Shown here piece by piece: positions 19,243 through 28,504 of a stretch of 64,000 bases of DNA. The DNA lies in the NCBI RefSeq assembly GCF_017815135.1, contig NZ_JAGJCF010000006.1:216232-280231 (forward strand). The letters are read 5' to 3'. The stretch's first letter is position 1. Every line of letters starts with the position of its first letter. Under the pieces are notes generated by a model. That model ran no database searches, was not told the DNA's origin, and saw only the letters and a program-made list of their open reading frames with translations. A program made the position numbers and the translations under genes. Source of the stretch: Jiella mangrovi (lineage in GTDB: Bacteria; Pseudomonadota; Alphaproteobacteria; Rhizobiales; Rhizobiaceae).

Positions 19243-20038
19243 CGTGACACGCCTCGACGGACAGGCGGCGCTGGTCACCGGAGCCTCTTCGGGCATCGGC
19301 AGGGCTTCGGCGATGGCGCTGGCGGAGGCGGGCGCCGCCGTCGCCGTCAACTATCTCGGCAGCCCGGACGACGCCGACGCGGTCGTCGCCGAAATCGAGA
19401 AGAACGGCGGCCGGGCTGTCGCCGTCAAGGGCGACGTCTCGAAGGAAGACGATGTGATCGGGATGTTCGTCGCGGCGGAAAAGGCGCTCGGCCCCCTCGA
19501 CATCGTCATGTCCAATGCAGGCATCCAGAAGGATGCCAAGATCGGCGACATGACCCTCGACGACTGGAATGCGGTGATCGGCGTCAATCTCACGGGCGGT
19601 TTTCTGGTCGGGCGTGAGGCGATCCGCCATTTCCGCTCCAAGGGCCGGCGGCCGGATGTCAGCCGCGCGCTCGGCAAGCTGGTCTTCGACGCGTCGGTCC
19701 ACCAGGTGATCCCCTGGGCCTTTCACGTGAACTACGCGGCGTCGAAAGGCGGCATTCACGTTCTGATGCAGTCGCTCGCCCAGGAAGTGGCGCAGGAGGG
19801 CATCCGCGTGAACTCCGTCGCGCCGGGCGCGATCGCGACCGCGATCAACGCCGAAGAGCGCAAGACCCACGAGGCCGAGATGCTCAAGCTCATTCCCTAT
19901 GGCCGTGTCGGCGATCCGATCGACATCGGCCGCGTCGTCTCCTGGCTCGTTTCGGACGCGGCGGACTATATCGTCGGCCAGACGATCTTTGCCGACGGGG
20001 GCATGACCCTCTATCCAGGCTTTCGCGGCAACGGCTGA
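19229..20038 (+). CDS. SDR family oxidoreductase, glucose 1-dehydrogenase-like
   Basis: A 269-residue classical short-chain dehydrogenase. The cofactor motif is TGASSGIG near residue 18; NAG is present in MSNAGIQKD; the catalytic pattern is Ser in FDASVHQVIPW and Tyr/Lys in NYAASKGGIH. The SVHxxIPW...HYAASKGG context is characteristic of glucose 1-dehydrogenases. A 10-residue segment RPDVSRALGK before the catalytic Ser strand is longer than usual. GGAGG, inside the end of the GH15 gene, serves as ribosome site, so the two are translationally linked. The predicted reaction is glucose to gluconolactone with NAD(P); substrate identity is inferred. Confidence 0.85.
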   Translation: MASTDVTRLDGQAALVTGASSGIGRASAMALAEAGAAVAVNYLGSPDDADAVVAEIEKNGGRAVAVKGDVSKEDDVIGMFVAAEKALGPLDIVMSNAGIQKDAKIGDMTLDDWNAVIGVNLTGGFLVGREAIRHFRSKGRRPDVSRALGKLVFDASVHQVIPWAFHVNYAASKGGIHVLMQSLAQEVAQEGIRVNSVAPGAIATAINAEERKTHEAEMLKLIPYGRVGDPIDIGRVVSWLVSDAADYIVGQTIFADGGMTLYPGFRGNG

Positions 20039-20154
20039 CGGACGCATCGACAGTCGCGGACGGCGAACGCGCCGTCCATCTGCCGCGATGGTGCACAAGT
20101 CGCGGCTGACTGCTATGCCAGATCGTCCCTGAAACTTAGCAAAGGATCAATCGC

Positions 20155-20952
20155 ATGGCACTCGACGGACGCGTCGCCATCGTCACCGGAGGCGCCAAGG
20201 GCATCGGCTACGCGATCGCCCGCCGGTTCCTGCATGATGGCGCCAAGGTCGTCATCGCCGACAGCGACGAGAAAGCCGGCAATCAGGCGGTCGAGGAACT
20301 CGCCGATTTCGGCGATGTCGTCGCGGTTGGCTGCAATGTCGCCGAGCGACTGGACGTCCACAACCTGCTCGCCGCCGCGCTCGACCGGTTCGGCGACGTC
20401 GATATCCTCGTCAACAATGCCGGGGTCGTCAGCAAGGCCTCGTTTCTCGAGCTCGAGGAAGCCGATTTCACGCGTGTTCTCGACGTCAATCTGAAGGGCG
20501 CCTTCCTGTGCGGCCAGGCCGTCGCCCGTCATCTCGTCGACAAGGTGAAGCGGGGCGGCCCGGCCGGGTCGATCGTCAACATGTCTTCGGTGAATGCCGT
20601 CTTCGCGCTGCCCGACCAGGTGGCCTATTCGGTGTCCAAGGGCGGCCTCAGCCAGCTGACCAAGGTCATGGCGCTGTCGCTCGCCGCCCACGGCATCCGT
20701 GTCAATGCGATCGGCCCCGGCTCGATCATGACGGATCTGCTCAAGGGCGTCGTCGACGACGAGGCGGCGATGCGAAAGGTGCTGTCGCGAACCCCGCTCG
20801 GCCGTATCGGCGAGCCGCGGGAGATCGCTGCGATCGCGAGCTTCCTTGCTTCCGACGAGGCGAGTTACATCACCGGCCAGACGATTTTCGCCGATGGCGG
20901 CCGGTTGCCGCTGAACTACACGGTCGAGGTCGGCAGCCAGGACGAGGGGTGA
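20155..20952 (+). CDS. SDR family oxidoreductase
   Basis: A 265-residue classical short-chain dehydrogenase with TGGAKGIG, NNAG (LVNNAGVVSK), catalytic Ser in NMSSVNAVF and YxxxK in YSVSKGG, and the C-terminal cofactor loop GPGSIMTDLL. Substrate unknown. It follows the glucose-dehydrogenase-like gene by 116 bases in the same direction, so it may share the transcript and act on a related sugar or polyol. AAAGGA lies 9 bases before the ATG. Confidence 0.85.
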   Translation: MALDGRVAIVTGGAKGIGYAIARRFLHDGAKVVIADSDEKAGNQAVEELADFGDVVAVGCNVAERLDVHNLLAAALDRFGDVDILVNNAGVVSKASFLELEEADFTRVLDVNLKGAFLCGQAVARHLVDKVKRGGPAGSIVNMSSVNAVFALPDQVAYSVSKGGLSQLTKVMALSLAAHGIRVNAIGPGSIMTDLLKGVVDDEAAMRKVLSRTPLGRIGEPREIAAIASFLASDEASYITGQTIFADGGRLPLNYTVEVGSQDEG

Positions 20953-21082
20953 GTTCCGGCCAAAGCCGCTCGGGCGTCCACGAATTCGGTTGCATTCGCA
21001 ACTTTATTGTCGGCTTAGCAACATTTTTAAGAAATCATGCGACCTGATCTGCTCATGCGGGAGCAGAGCGGGCGCGCGTCAA

Positions 21083-22666
21083 ATGGTCTTCCATCGTCAA
21101 ACTGAACGCTTGAATCGTGGTTTCTGGGCCATCGTCGTCACCGTCGCCGTGGTCGCGTTGCTCAGTCTGGTCACGGCCTGCGAGTTATTCGAGCTGCACC
21201 GCTCCGTCAGCTCCGTGCTCTGGGTGCAGTTGGCGGCGAGCCTTGCGGCCCTTGTCGGCCTCTTTCAGATGCGAAAGTCCCTCCGGCAGCTCCTGGCGGA
21301 GCTGAAAGACGCCCATCGCCGGCAGGCCAGCGTCTACCGCCGGGACGCCGTGACCGGGGCGCTGAACCGGGCGGCCTTCATCGCCGAATGCGAAAGGGCG
21401 ATGCATAATCGCAAGGAGGGCTCCGGCTACTTCCTGCAGATCGATCTCGACTATCTGAAACGCATCAACGACAGCATGGGCCATGCCAAGGGCGATGCCG
21501 CGCTCCGGCACGCCGCCGACATTGCCCATGCCATGGCTCCGGGGACGGTGTTCGGCCGCCTCGGCGGTGACGAATTCGCTCTGCTCGTTGCCAAACGACC
21601 CTATGACGAGGCCCTGGGCTTCGCCAACCGATATCTGGCACAGCTCGCCATGACGTTCTGGCACGAAGGTCAGCCGATGAACCTCTCCGCCTCGATCGGC
21701 GTCGCGCCGATCGAGTGCGATATCAGCGGCTTCGACGAACTGATGCACCATGCGGACCTGGCGCTCTACGAGAGCAAGCGCAAAGGTCGGGGTCAGGCGA
21801 CGCTGTTCACCCAATCGATGCTGAGCGATCTTCGCCATGCCCGGCTGATCGAGCGGGAACTGCGGGCGGCGATCCTGCTGGACGAACTGGAACTCGCCTA
21901 TCAGCCGCTGTTCCGGGCGGACGGAGCGCTGCATGCCTGCGAAGCGCTGGTGCGTTGGCGCCATCCCCTGCGCGGCCTCGTGCCCCCTTCGGACTTCGTG
22001 CCGGTTGCCGAACGCTCGGTCATGATCGATCTGCTCGGCGAATGGGTTTTGCGGCGCGCCTGCCGGGACATGCTCGATTTCCCGGGGCTGATCTTCGGCG
22101 TGAATTTCGCGCCGAGCCAGTTCAAGCGGGACAGTGTCGTCTCGATGGTCGAGACCGTTCTCGGCGAGACCGGGGCCGACCCGTCGCGGCTGGTGATCGA
22201 GATCACCGAAAGCATGGCGATGAGCGACCGGGAGGACGTGCGCCAGCGGCTGGAGGCGTTGCGCCGGCTCGGAGTGAAGATCGCCCTCGACGACTTCGGC
22301 GCCGGCTTCAGCGGATTTGCCTATCTGCAGAGCTTCCCGGTCGACACGATCAAGATCGACCGGGCTTTCGTTTCGAAGCTCGGCACGAGCCACGCGTCGG
22401 ATGTGATGGTGACGGCGCTCGTCAACGTCGCCCACGCCTACCGTGTGAACGTGGTGGCAGAAGGTATCGAGACAGAGGAGCAGCACACCCTGGCCAAGCT
22501 GGCGGGTGCCGAACTCTTTCAGGGCTACCTTCTTGATCGGCCAATGGGAATCGCAGCCTTGAAGGAACGCTATGCGGTCCGCACGCAGTCGAGTGGGCCG
22601 AAGGAACTTGCGTCTTCCGGGGCTGCCTCTCATTCAGGACCCGGCTGTCGCGCGCACAGCGCCTAG
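21083..22666 (+). CDS. GGDEF-EAL cyclic-di-GMP enzyme
   Basis: A 527-residue membrane-bound protein with two N-terminal hydrophobic segments (about 14-34 and 45-62) and almost no periplasmic sensor domain. The GGDEF domain starts RDAVTGALNRAAF and has an intact GGDEF at 161-165. No RxxD inhibitory site lies at the usual place five residues upstream. The EAL domain has EAL at 287-289, NFAPSQF, ITES and DDFGAG at 403-408, so the metal-binding residues are kept. Both activities (synthesis and hydrolysis of cyclic di-GMP) are possible. The start at 21083 is preferred over an open frame from 20990, because the membrane helix follows directly. Confidence 0.88.
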   Translation: MVFHRQTERLNRGFWAIVVTVAVVALLSLVTACELFELHRSVSSVLWVQLAASLAALVGLFQMRKSLRQLLAELKDAHRRQASVYRRDAVTGALNRAAFIAECERAMHNRKEGSGYFLQIDLDYLKRINDSMGHAKGDAALRHAADIAHAMAPGTVFGRLGGDEFALLVAKRPYDEALGFANRYLAQLAMTFWHEGQPMNLSASIGVAPIECDISGFDELMHHADLALYESKRKGRGQATLFTQSMLSDLRHARLIERELRAAILLDELELAYQPLFRADGALHACEALVRWRHPLRGLVPPSDFVPVAERSVMIDLLGEWVLRRACRDMLDFPGLIFGVNFAPSQFKRDSVVSMVETVLGETGADPSRLVIEITESMAMSDREDVRQRLEALRRLGVKIALDDFGAGFSGFAYLQSFPVDTIKIDRAFVSKLGTSHASDVMVTALVNVAHAYRVNVVAEGIETEEQHTLAKLAGAELFQGYLLDRPMGIAALKERYAVRTQSSGPKELASSGAASHSGPGCRAHSA

Positions 22667-22720
22667 CGCGCCATTCGTTCGAATGGACACCACCGTCCAC
22701 GACATTCTTGTCTAACCGCG

Positions 22721-22870
22721 CATATCGAGTGTCAGACACTCCGAGATTAGGCGTCCGCCTTTATCGCGTTCGTCATGCTCGGGCCCCGTCCCGAGCATCC
22801 AGTGCGCCGGCTAAGCTTCTGTAGTTACAAACGTTTCTGGATTCTCGGGACGGGGCCCGAGAATGACGAA
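22721..22870. repeat. Dispersed palindromic repeat, complete copy A
   Basis: The first 120 bases (22721-22840) match 63675-63794 at 108 of 120 positions without gaps. It contains two GC-rich palindromes: one around GCTCGGGCCCCGTCCCGAGC (22778-22797), and a second around TCTCGGGACGGGGCCCGAGA (22843-22862). The element fills most of the 378-bp gap between the convergent GGDEF-EAL and ispA genes, where the palindromes may also end transcription both ways. It resembles the mosaic palindromic elements of Hyphomicrobiales; assignment to a named family would need a search. Confidence 0.75.
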
Positions 22871-23044
22871 TTGTCGAATGGTGCGCCTTCTCGATCAAGT
22901 CGTGGCCGGCCCTCGAGGATCGTGTCGTCCACACTGAATGGACGCACAAAGGATGCTCTAACCTTTTGATCTGCAGCGCTGAGAGCCGACGAACCGGAGG
23001 GCGAGCCGAGAGAGCAGGGAAGCTCGGTTCGCGCTTGGTCGATC

Positions 23045-23944
23045 TCAGCTCTTGCGATAGGAGACGAAGCGCGCGGCTTCGACCAGGTTCGCCGCACGGT
23101 CTCCAAACGGCTCGAGCATCTCCTCCGCGCCGGTGACGAGCGCGGCCAGACGATCCTCCAGGGCTCGCTTTCCGTAGATCTGGGCGAGGGTCTGCTTGCC
23201 CTGCTCGCGGTCCTTGCCGGTCGCCTTGCCGACGACGGCCGGATCGCCCTTTTCATCCAGCAGATCGTCGGCGAGCTGAAAGGCGATGCCGACATTTTCG
23301 CCGTAGCGGCGCATCCGCATGCGGTCGTCGTCGCTCGCGCCCGAGACGAGAGCGCCCGCCTCGCAGGCAAAGGAGATCAGCGCGCCGGTCTTCATCGCCT
23401 GCATGCGGGTGATCTCGATTTCCGAGCGCGGCTTGCCGTTCGACTGCATGTCGAGGACCTGGCCGCCGACCATGCCCGGCGCGCCCGCCTTCTTCGCCAT
23501 CAGCGCGATGAGTTTGATTCGCACGGCCTCGGGGATCGTATCGACGGCCGCGACGATGCCGAAGGCAAGGGTCAACAGCGCGTCGCCGGCAAGAATCGCG
23601 GTGGCCTCGTCGAAGGCCTTGTGCACCGTCGGCTTGCCGCGTCTGAGGTCATCATTGTCCATCGCAGGGAGGTCGTCATGGACGAGGGAATAGGAATGAA
23701 TGCACTCGGTGGCGAGCGCGACCTGCATGGCCGCCTTGGAATCGCCGCCGAGAAGTTTCGCCACTTCGCACAGGAGGAACGGGCGCAGGCGCTTGCCGCC
23801 GTTGAGCACGCCGTGGCGCATGGCGTTGAGCAGATGATGCGGGGTTCCCGCGACCAACTGATGAGATGACAGCACGTCGTCAAGATGTTCGCCGACAGCG
23901 GATGCGTTTGCCTTGAGTAATGCTTCGAATTCGCCGGATTTCAT
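23045..23944 (-). CDS. ispA: Farnesyl diphosphate synthase (polyprenyl synthetase)
   Basis: A 299-residue trans-prenyltransferase. The first Asp-rich motif is in SLVHDDLPAMDNDDLRRG and the second in FQLADDLLDEKGD; GGKRLRPFL near the start binds the substrate diphosphate. Length and first-motif context match IspA of E. coli, so farnesyl diphosphate is the likely product, though geranylgeranyl diphosphate cannot be excluded. The ATG at 23944 has GAAGAGAC upstream; the longer reading from 23986 adds non-conserved residues. It is divergent from mtgA. Confidence 0.9.
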   Translation of the reverse strand: MKSGEFEALLKANASAVGEHLDDVLSSHQLVAGTPHHLLNAMRHGVLNGGKRLRPFLLCEVAKLLGGDSKAAMQVALATECIHSYSLVHDDLPAMDNDDLRRGKPTVHKAFDEATAILAGDALLTLAFGIVAAVDTIPEAVRIKLIALMAKKAGAPGMVGGQVLDMQSNGKPRSEIEITRMQAMKTGALISFACEAGALVSGASDDDRMRMRRYGENVGIAFQLADDLLDEKGDPAVVGKATGKDREQGKQTLAQIYGKRALEDRLAALVTGAEEMLEPFGDRAANLVEAARFVSYRKS

Positions 23945-24105
23945 CTCTATCGTCTCTTCTTGATGTGAGTGACTTATAGTCACCATTGAACGCTTTTTCC
24001 GACATCCTCTCAGGAGCCATTGCGCCAGGTTTGTAGCACCGATAAGTAAAGGGAGCCCTTCCTCCGGTCTCTCCCATCGACATTGCCGAAGCCGCTGATT
24101 TTCAA

Positions 24106-24795
24106 ATGCTTAAAGTCGCAAAGCGCATAGCTGCCTGGATCGCCGTCGTCGTCCTGATCCTGGTCGCGATACCGCTGGTTTTGACGCCGATCTATGCCAT
24201 TCGCGGGGTCCATCCGGTTTCGACGCTGATGCTGTTCGACGAGATCACCGTCAGGCCGGTCCTGCGTGACTGGGTCCCGATCGACGACGTGGCGCCGGTT
24301 CTTCTCCATTCGATCATCATGTCCGAAGACGGCCAGTTCTGCCGCCATCACGGCGTCGACTGGGGCGAGCTCCTCTCGGTCGTCGATCTGGCGCTCGACG
24401 GGGAGGAGACCCGCGGCGCCTCGACGATCACCATGCAAACGGTCAAGAACCTCTTTCTCTGGAACGACCGGTCCTTCGTCCGCAAGGCGATCGAACTGCC
24501 GCTGGCGCTGTATTTCGACTTCGTCCTGCCGAAGCGGCGGATCATGGAGATCTACGTCAACATCGCCGAATGGGATACGGGCGTCTACGGCATCGAGGCG
24601 GCGAGCCAGCATTATTTCGGCAAGCCCGCTTCGAAGCTGACGGCGCGCGAGGCGGCGCTGATCACCGTTTCGCTGCCGGCTCCGGACGTTCGCAATCCCG
24701 CAGCTCCCAGCGCCACCATGCGCAAGCTGGCGCGCCGGGTGGAGCGCCTCGCCGCGCGCTCCGGCGCCTATGTCGCCTGTGTCGACGACAAGTGA
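24106..24795 (+). CDS. mtgA: Monofunctional peptidoglycan transglycosylase MtgA
   Basis: A 229-residue GT51 enzyme with one N-terminal membrane helix (about 10-30). Catalytic motif 1 is [14 protein letters not shown] with E74; motif 2 is [16 protein letters not shown]; also [25 protein letters not shown]. It polymerises lipid II into glycan strands at the periplasmic face. It precedes rpmF, a pairing common in Hyphomicrobiales. Confidence 0.95.
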   Translation: MLKVAKRIAAWIAVVVLILVAIPLVLTPIYAIRGVHPVSTLMLFDEITVRPVLRDWVPIDDVAPVLLHSIIMSEDGQFCRHHGVDWGELLSVVDLALDGEETRGASTITMQTVKNLFLWNDRSFVRKAIELPLALYFDFVLPKRRIMEIYVNIAEWDTGVYGIEAASQHYFGKPASKLTAREAALITVSLPAPDVRNPAAPSATMRKLARRVERLAARSGAYVACVDDK

Positions 24796-24832
24796 GCGAG
24801 GAGCGGGCTCGAGGGCCGGTCTGACGGCCGGC

Positions 24833-24877
24833 AGAGCCCGGTCGACTGATCGCGCCGTCTGACCGGCTCTTTTCTTT
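24833..24877 (+). terminator. Probable intrinsic terminator after mtgA
   Basis: AGAGCCCGGTC pairs with GACCGGCTCT (one bulged C) around a 17-base loop, followed by a T-rich TTTTCTTTT. It lies 38 bases after the mtgA stop. I see nothing else in the 294 bases before rpmF. Confidence 0.5.
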
Positions 24878-25089
24878 TGCGCCAGACTTTGTTATGGCCT
24901 GCCCCGAATTCCCGTCATGCCGGTGTTCCTGCCGCGGCCGCTTCGGTCCGGAAGACCATCGTGCGACGCGAATGTCGACCGGCCCGGTGGCAAGACGCCC
25001 CGGATCGCCGGACGCCTTTAAAATTGAGACGAACGAGACGCGACCGGCCCTTCGCTTTGCGCGAACCGGCGCCGGAAATGGAGCAGACC

Positions 25090-25269
25090 ATGGCCGTACC
25101 CAAACGGAAGACGACCCCGTCGAAGCGCGGCATGCGCCGCTCGGCCGACGCCCTCAAGGCGCCGACCTACATCGAGGACAAGAACTCCGGCGAACTGCGC
25201 CGCCCGCACCACATCGACCTGAAGACGGGCATGTATCGCGGCAAGCAGATCCTCGCCGTCAAGGACTGA
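25090..25269 (+). CDS. rpmF: 50S ribosomal protein L32
   Basis: A 59-residue basic protein starting [20 protein letters not shown], the L32 N-terminus, and ending [15 protein letters not shown]. It lacks the C-terminal zinc cysteines found in some L32 forms, as is usual in alphaproteobacteria. The ATG at 25090 is fixed by this N-terminus; the frame is open further upstream but not conserved. An intrinsic terminator follows 36 bases later. Confidence 0.96.
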   Translation: MAVPKRKTTPSKRGMRRSADALKAPTYIEDKNSGELRRPHHIDLKTGMYRGKQILAVKD

Positions 25270-25305
25270 CGTCCGGTTCGCCGGCATCAGCCAATTTGAT
25301 CGATC

Positions 25306-25328
25306 AAGCCGGGTTCGCCCGGCTTTTT
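25306..25328 (+). terminator. Intrinsic terminator after rpmF
   Basis: AAGCCGGG, loop TTCG, CCCGGCTT then TTTCT: a perfect stem with a tetraloop and a T tract. I see nothing else in the 298-bp gap to the next gene. Confidence 0.85.
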
Positions 25329-25567
25329 CTTTGGCTGGAGGCGAGGCGCCGTGCCCGGCAGCGCTGTCGTGCCGCGCAAGAGCGGCCCGGGATATCGGGC
25401 GAAACGATTCGGCGGATCGATCGACCCCTCGCATAGCCGCTCGAAAAAGCTCTCCGGCGTCTTCTTGCGGCCGGTACGCCGGGGCAGCATTCCATCGACG
25501 TCCGACGAGACTGAGCGCTGCGCCTCGTTGGACGTCAGGACTGGGCTCGCCGGCAGTCAGGCGCCTG

Positions 25568-25885
25568 TCACGCCGCGATGTGCTGAAAGACTTCGAAACC
25601 CTCGAATTCGGGATGGCCGAGAAAGAGCTTGGGGCTGCCACCGCCTGCCCGGCGATGGGACGCGCCGAACGCCTCCGACCGTGTCCACGCCTCGAAGGCG
25701 TCGCGATCGCGCCACACGGTGTGGGACGCATATAGAATATGCTCGCCGTGATGGTGGCCCTTCAGCATGTGGAATTCGACGAAGCCAGGCATGTCCTTGA
25801 GGAAGGATTGCCGTGTCCTCCAGCTTTCCTCGAAGGCCTCGGCCATGTCGGGAGCGACCTTGAAGCGGTTCATGGCGATGTACAT
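25568..25885 (-). CDS. IsdG-type heme-degrading monooxygenase (HmuQ-like)
   Basis: A 105-residue ferredoxin-like (ABM superfamily) protein. The IsdG catalytic triad is visible at matching spacing: N6 in MYIAMNRF, W67 in EAFEAWTRSEAF-type context and H77 in GASHRRAG. IsdG numbering is Asn7, Trp67, His77. It would open the heme ring to release iron in the cytoplasm. It lies 220 bases downstream of the heme receptor gene on the same strand, and the rest of the locus encodes heme import. The start at 25885 is set by the N-terminal strand; a longer open frame upstream is not conserved. Confidence 0.85.
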   Translation of the reverse strand: MYIAMNRFKVAPDMAEAFEESWRTRQSFLKDMPGFVEFHMLKGHHHGEHILYASHTVWRDRDAFEAWTRSEAFGASHRRAGGGSPKLFLGHPEFEGFEVFQHIAA

Positions 25886-26105
25886 CGTGCAGGTATCCTT
25901 CTGAGTGGGCGCGCCCTCGGCGCGAGCCCTGTGAGATCGTGATGTCGTTGGTTGATGGCCTGTGCCGGCGACCGGTCCGCCGGGTTGGCGGCTCCCGGTC
26001 GAGCACAAGGCGAAAGCCTTCGCCGGCGACGGCCGCCCTTTCGCAAGGCGCAAACGGGCCTTCGGGAGAGACCCGTCCGTGAAGGACGATGGAGCCGGCG
26101 GCGGA

Positions 26106-28331
26106 TCAGAACTGATAGGTCAGCGTCGCCCGGAAGCTGCGTCCGGCCTCGGTGTAGAACTGCTTGGCCTGGGTGGCGCTGTCGGGGATGTCGAGAGCGT
26201 CGTAATAGGTCTCGTCGAAGACGTTGTAGAGCCCGGCCTGCACCTTGACGCCCTCCAGCTGCTCGGGCTTCCACCAGGCGGTCAGGTCGAGCAGCGTGTA
26301 GCTCGGCGTCTTGGAGATGTCGTTTTCGGCCTCAGTGCGGGCCGCCGCGACGGTGAGGATCGCATCGGCGCCCCAGATGCCGTTGCCATAGCCGAGATTG
26401 GCGATGGCCTTTGCCGCCGGGATGGAGTTGAGATGTTCGCCGGTCTCCCGGTCGCGCCCGACATAGCCGGCAAGCGACAGGGCGCTGTGCCAGGTCTCGG
26501 TCATCTGCCACTTCGCGGCCGCGTCGATGCCGTAGATCTCGACGCTCTCGCGGTTGAAGTAGCTGGTGATGCCGAACGGATAGGTGCCGGCCGGGATCCC
26601 GACGTCTGCGGCGTCCACCGACTGCGTGTCGATGAAATTCTTGTAGCGATTGTAGAAGGCCGAGACCTGCCAGTCGAAGCTCCGGTGGCTCGCCTTGATG
26701 CCGAGTTCGAAGCCGTTGCTGGTCTCGGCCTCGAGATCGGGATTGCCGAGGCTGAGATAGGTGCCGGGCCCGCCATAGCTCAGATAGAGTTCGGTCGCCG
26801 TCGGCGCGCGAAACCCTTGCGCCCATTGGGCATAGATCAGCGCATTGGAGGTGACGTCGAACTCGGCTCTCAGCTTGGGTGAAAACGCGCTGTCGCTGGA
26901 GGCGTCCGGCAGACCGTCATAGGTGGCGTTGTCGAGGAAGGCGTCGGTTTCCTGAGGGTTCTGCTCGTAATAGTCGAAGCGAAGGCCGGGCGTCAGGCGG
27001 AAGCGATCGGTCACCGAGATCTGATCCTCCACGAAGAGGCCGACATTCATGCCGTGCACCTCGGGCATGTCCGCCTGATTGGTGTGCAGGAAATTGCAGG
27101 TGAAGAAATAGGCGTAGGAATAGGGACCTTCGGGACAGTTGTCCTCGCCGCTCGAAAGCTGGCTGGTGCGATTGCCCGAAATCTGGCTGCCGACGCTGAT
27201 CTTGTGGGTCAGGCCGCCGAGATCGAGGTGCTTCATCACGCTGCCGTTGAAGCCGAAGGTGGTGTCCTCGATGTCGCTGAGCCGGGAATAGTCTCCGACC
27301 GGGGTCGACTGGCGCGTGGCCCAGAAATCGTCCGACAGCTCCTGACGCTGCCAGTAGACCACGAGGTCGGCGGCATCGAGCCAGGCGCCTGCCCCCGCGC
27401 CGAGCTCGTAGCTCGCCGAAATCCGCTTGCGCTTCTCGACCTCCTGTCTTGCTGCCGAGCCGGGCTCGTAAGTCGTCGTCGATGCTGTCCTGTCGTCGAT
27501 GTCCTCGTCGCGGTCGTAGATCTCGCCGGTGAGGCCGAAGACCTGATCGACGCCGACATGCTGGCGCAGCTTTACCAGAAGATTCTTCTGGTCGTAGTCG
27601 AGGGGTTCCGGCTCGGTCCGATCGGACCCGTAGCCGCCGACATCGCCCTTGTTGTCGGTCTCGTGGCCCTTTCGGAAGCCGCCTTGGAGCAGCATGTAGG
27701 TGTCGCCGTAGCGGGCCGCGAGCGCCTGATCGATGCCGAAGCTCTGGTCCTTGCTGTCGAATGTCAGGCGCGACAACCCGCCGAAGCTCTTGTCGCCGGC
27801 AAGAAGGTCCTCCGGGTTCAGCGTGCGCAAAGCGACGATGCCGCCGAGCGCGCCGGCGCCGAAGATGCTGGAATCGCTGCCCTTGACGATGTCGATGGCC
27901 GAAAGGCTGTCGAAATCGACTGTGGCGCTGCCGCCGGTGACCCCTCTCGCACCATCGTCGAGCCACGATAGCGGGATGCCGTCGACGGTCGTCAGCACCC
28001 GGTTGTCCTGGAGGCCGCGAACGGAAAAGCTGCCGCTGGAACGGCTGTAGCCGACGCCGGGATCGAGGCGGCCGATGTCGTCGGGGTCGAAGATCTGGGC
28101 GGCGTCGAGCTGTTGCCGGGTGATGCGCTCGGTCAGGACCGTCTCTGCCCGGGTCGCGGTCTGGGCATCGGAATTCTGACCAGCGCTCTCCGACCCGATG
28201 AAGACGGGCTGGAGCAGAATGGACTGGTCCCCGTTCGCGGTGGCCTCCTGGGCCGAAGCTGCAAAAGACAGAACGAGTGAAATGACGAAACCGGATGCGG
28301 CGCCGGCGAGCTGTCGCGAATGGCGAGCCAT
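26106..28331 (-). CDS. hmuR: TonB-dependent heme/hemoglobin receptor
   Basis: A 741-residue outer-membrane receptor with signal peptide (cleavage near SFAASA-QEA), plug domain (FSVRGLQDNRVLTTVDGIPL, then VKGSDSSIFGAGALGGIVAL) and a 22-strand barrel ending in YQF. The barrel carries a FRAP-type motif (GFRAPTATELY) and an NPNL-type motif (NPDLEAETSNGFE), both marks of heme receptors. The histidine usually found between these two is absent; the stretch is LSYGGPGTYLSL. AGGGGG precedes the ATG. The gene diverges from hemP-hmuTUV across a region with candidate iron boxes. The ligand is inferred to be heme or a heme protein. Confidence 0.85.
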   Translation of the reverse strand: MARHSRQLAGAASGFVISLVLSFAASAQEATANGDQSILLQPVFIGSESAGQNSDAQTATRAETVLTERITRQQLDAAQIFDPDDIGRLDPGVGYSRSSGSFSVRGLQDNRVLTTVDGIPLSWLDDGARGVTGGSATVDFDSLSAIDIVKGSDSSIFGAGALGGIVALRTLNPEDLLAGDKSFGGLSRLTFDSKDQSFGIDQALAARYGDTYMLLQGGFRKGHETDNKGDVGGYGSDRTEPEPLDYDQKNLLVKLRQHVGVDQVFGLTGEIYDRDEDIDDRTASTTTYEPGSAARQEVEKRKRISASYELGAGAGAWLDAADLVVYWQRQELSDDFWATRQSTPVGDYSRLSDIEDTTFGFNGSVMKHLDLGGLTHKISVGSQISGNRTSQLSSGEDNCPEGPYSYAYFFTCNFLHTNQADMPEVHGMNVGLFVEDQISVTDRFRLTPGLRFDYYEQNPQETDAFLDNATYDGLPDASSDSAFSPKLRAEFDVTSNALIYAQWAQGFRAPTATELYLSYGGPGTYLSLGNPDLEAETSNGFELGIKASHRSFDWQVSAFYNRYKNFIDTQSVDAADVGIPAGTYPFGITSYFNRESVEIYGIDAAAKWQMTETWHSALSLAGYVGRDRETGEHLNSIPAAKAIANLGYGNGIWGADAILTVAAARTEAENDISKTPSYTLLDLTAWWKPEQLEGVKVQAGLYNVFDETYYDALDIPDSATQAKQFYTEAGRSFRATLTYQF

Positions 28332-28450
28332 GAAAACCCCCTGATTGGAAATGGCGGGGACCTGGCTGGCGCCGCGTCGTCGCGGTCTGGCTGGCTACTG
28401 TCCTGAGCGGGCGGCCAACCCCCTCGGTTCATGCCGCCGCCATTGACGTC

Positions 28451-28476
28451 CATAATTATTATGATAATCAGAGTCA
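28451..28476. promoter_or_regulatory. Candidate Fur-like and RirA-like iron boxes
   Basis: On the minus strand, GATTATCATAATAATTATG (28469-28451) matches the 19-base Fur consensus at 15 positions. Overlapping it on the plus strand, 28462-28476 reads TGA, nine bases, TCA, the RirA IRO-type pattern. Both lie in the divergent promoter between the heme receptor and hemP. At most one may be used; which regulator acts is unknown. Confidence 0.45.
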
Positions 28477-28504
28477 ACTTATATCGCATTGATATCGCTG
28501 GAGG

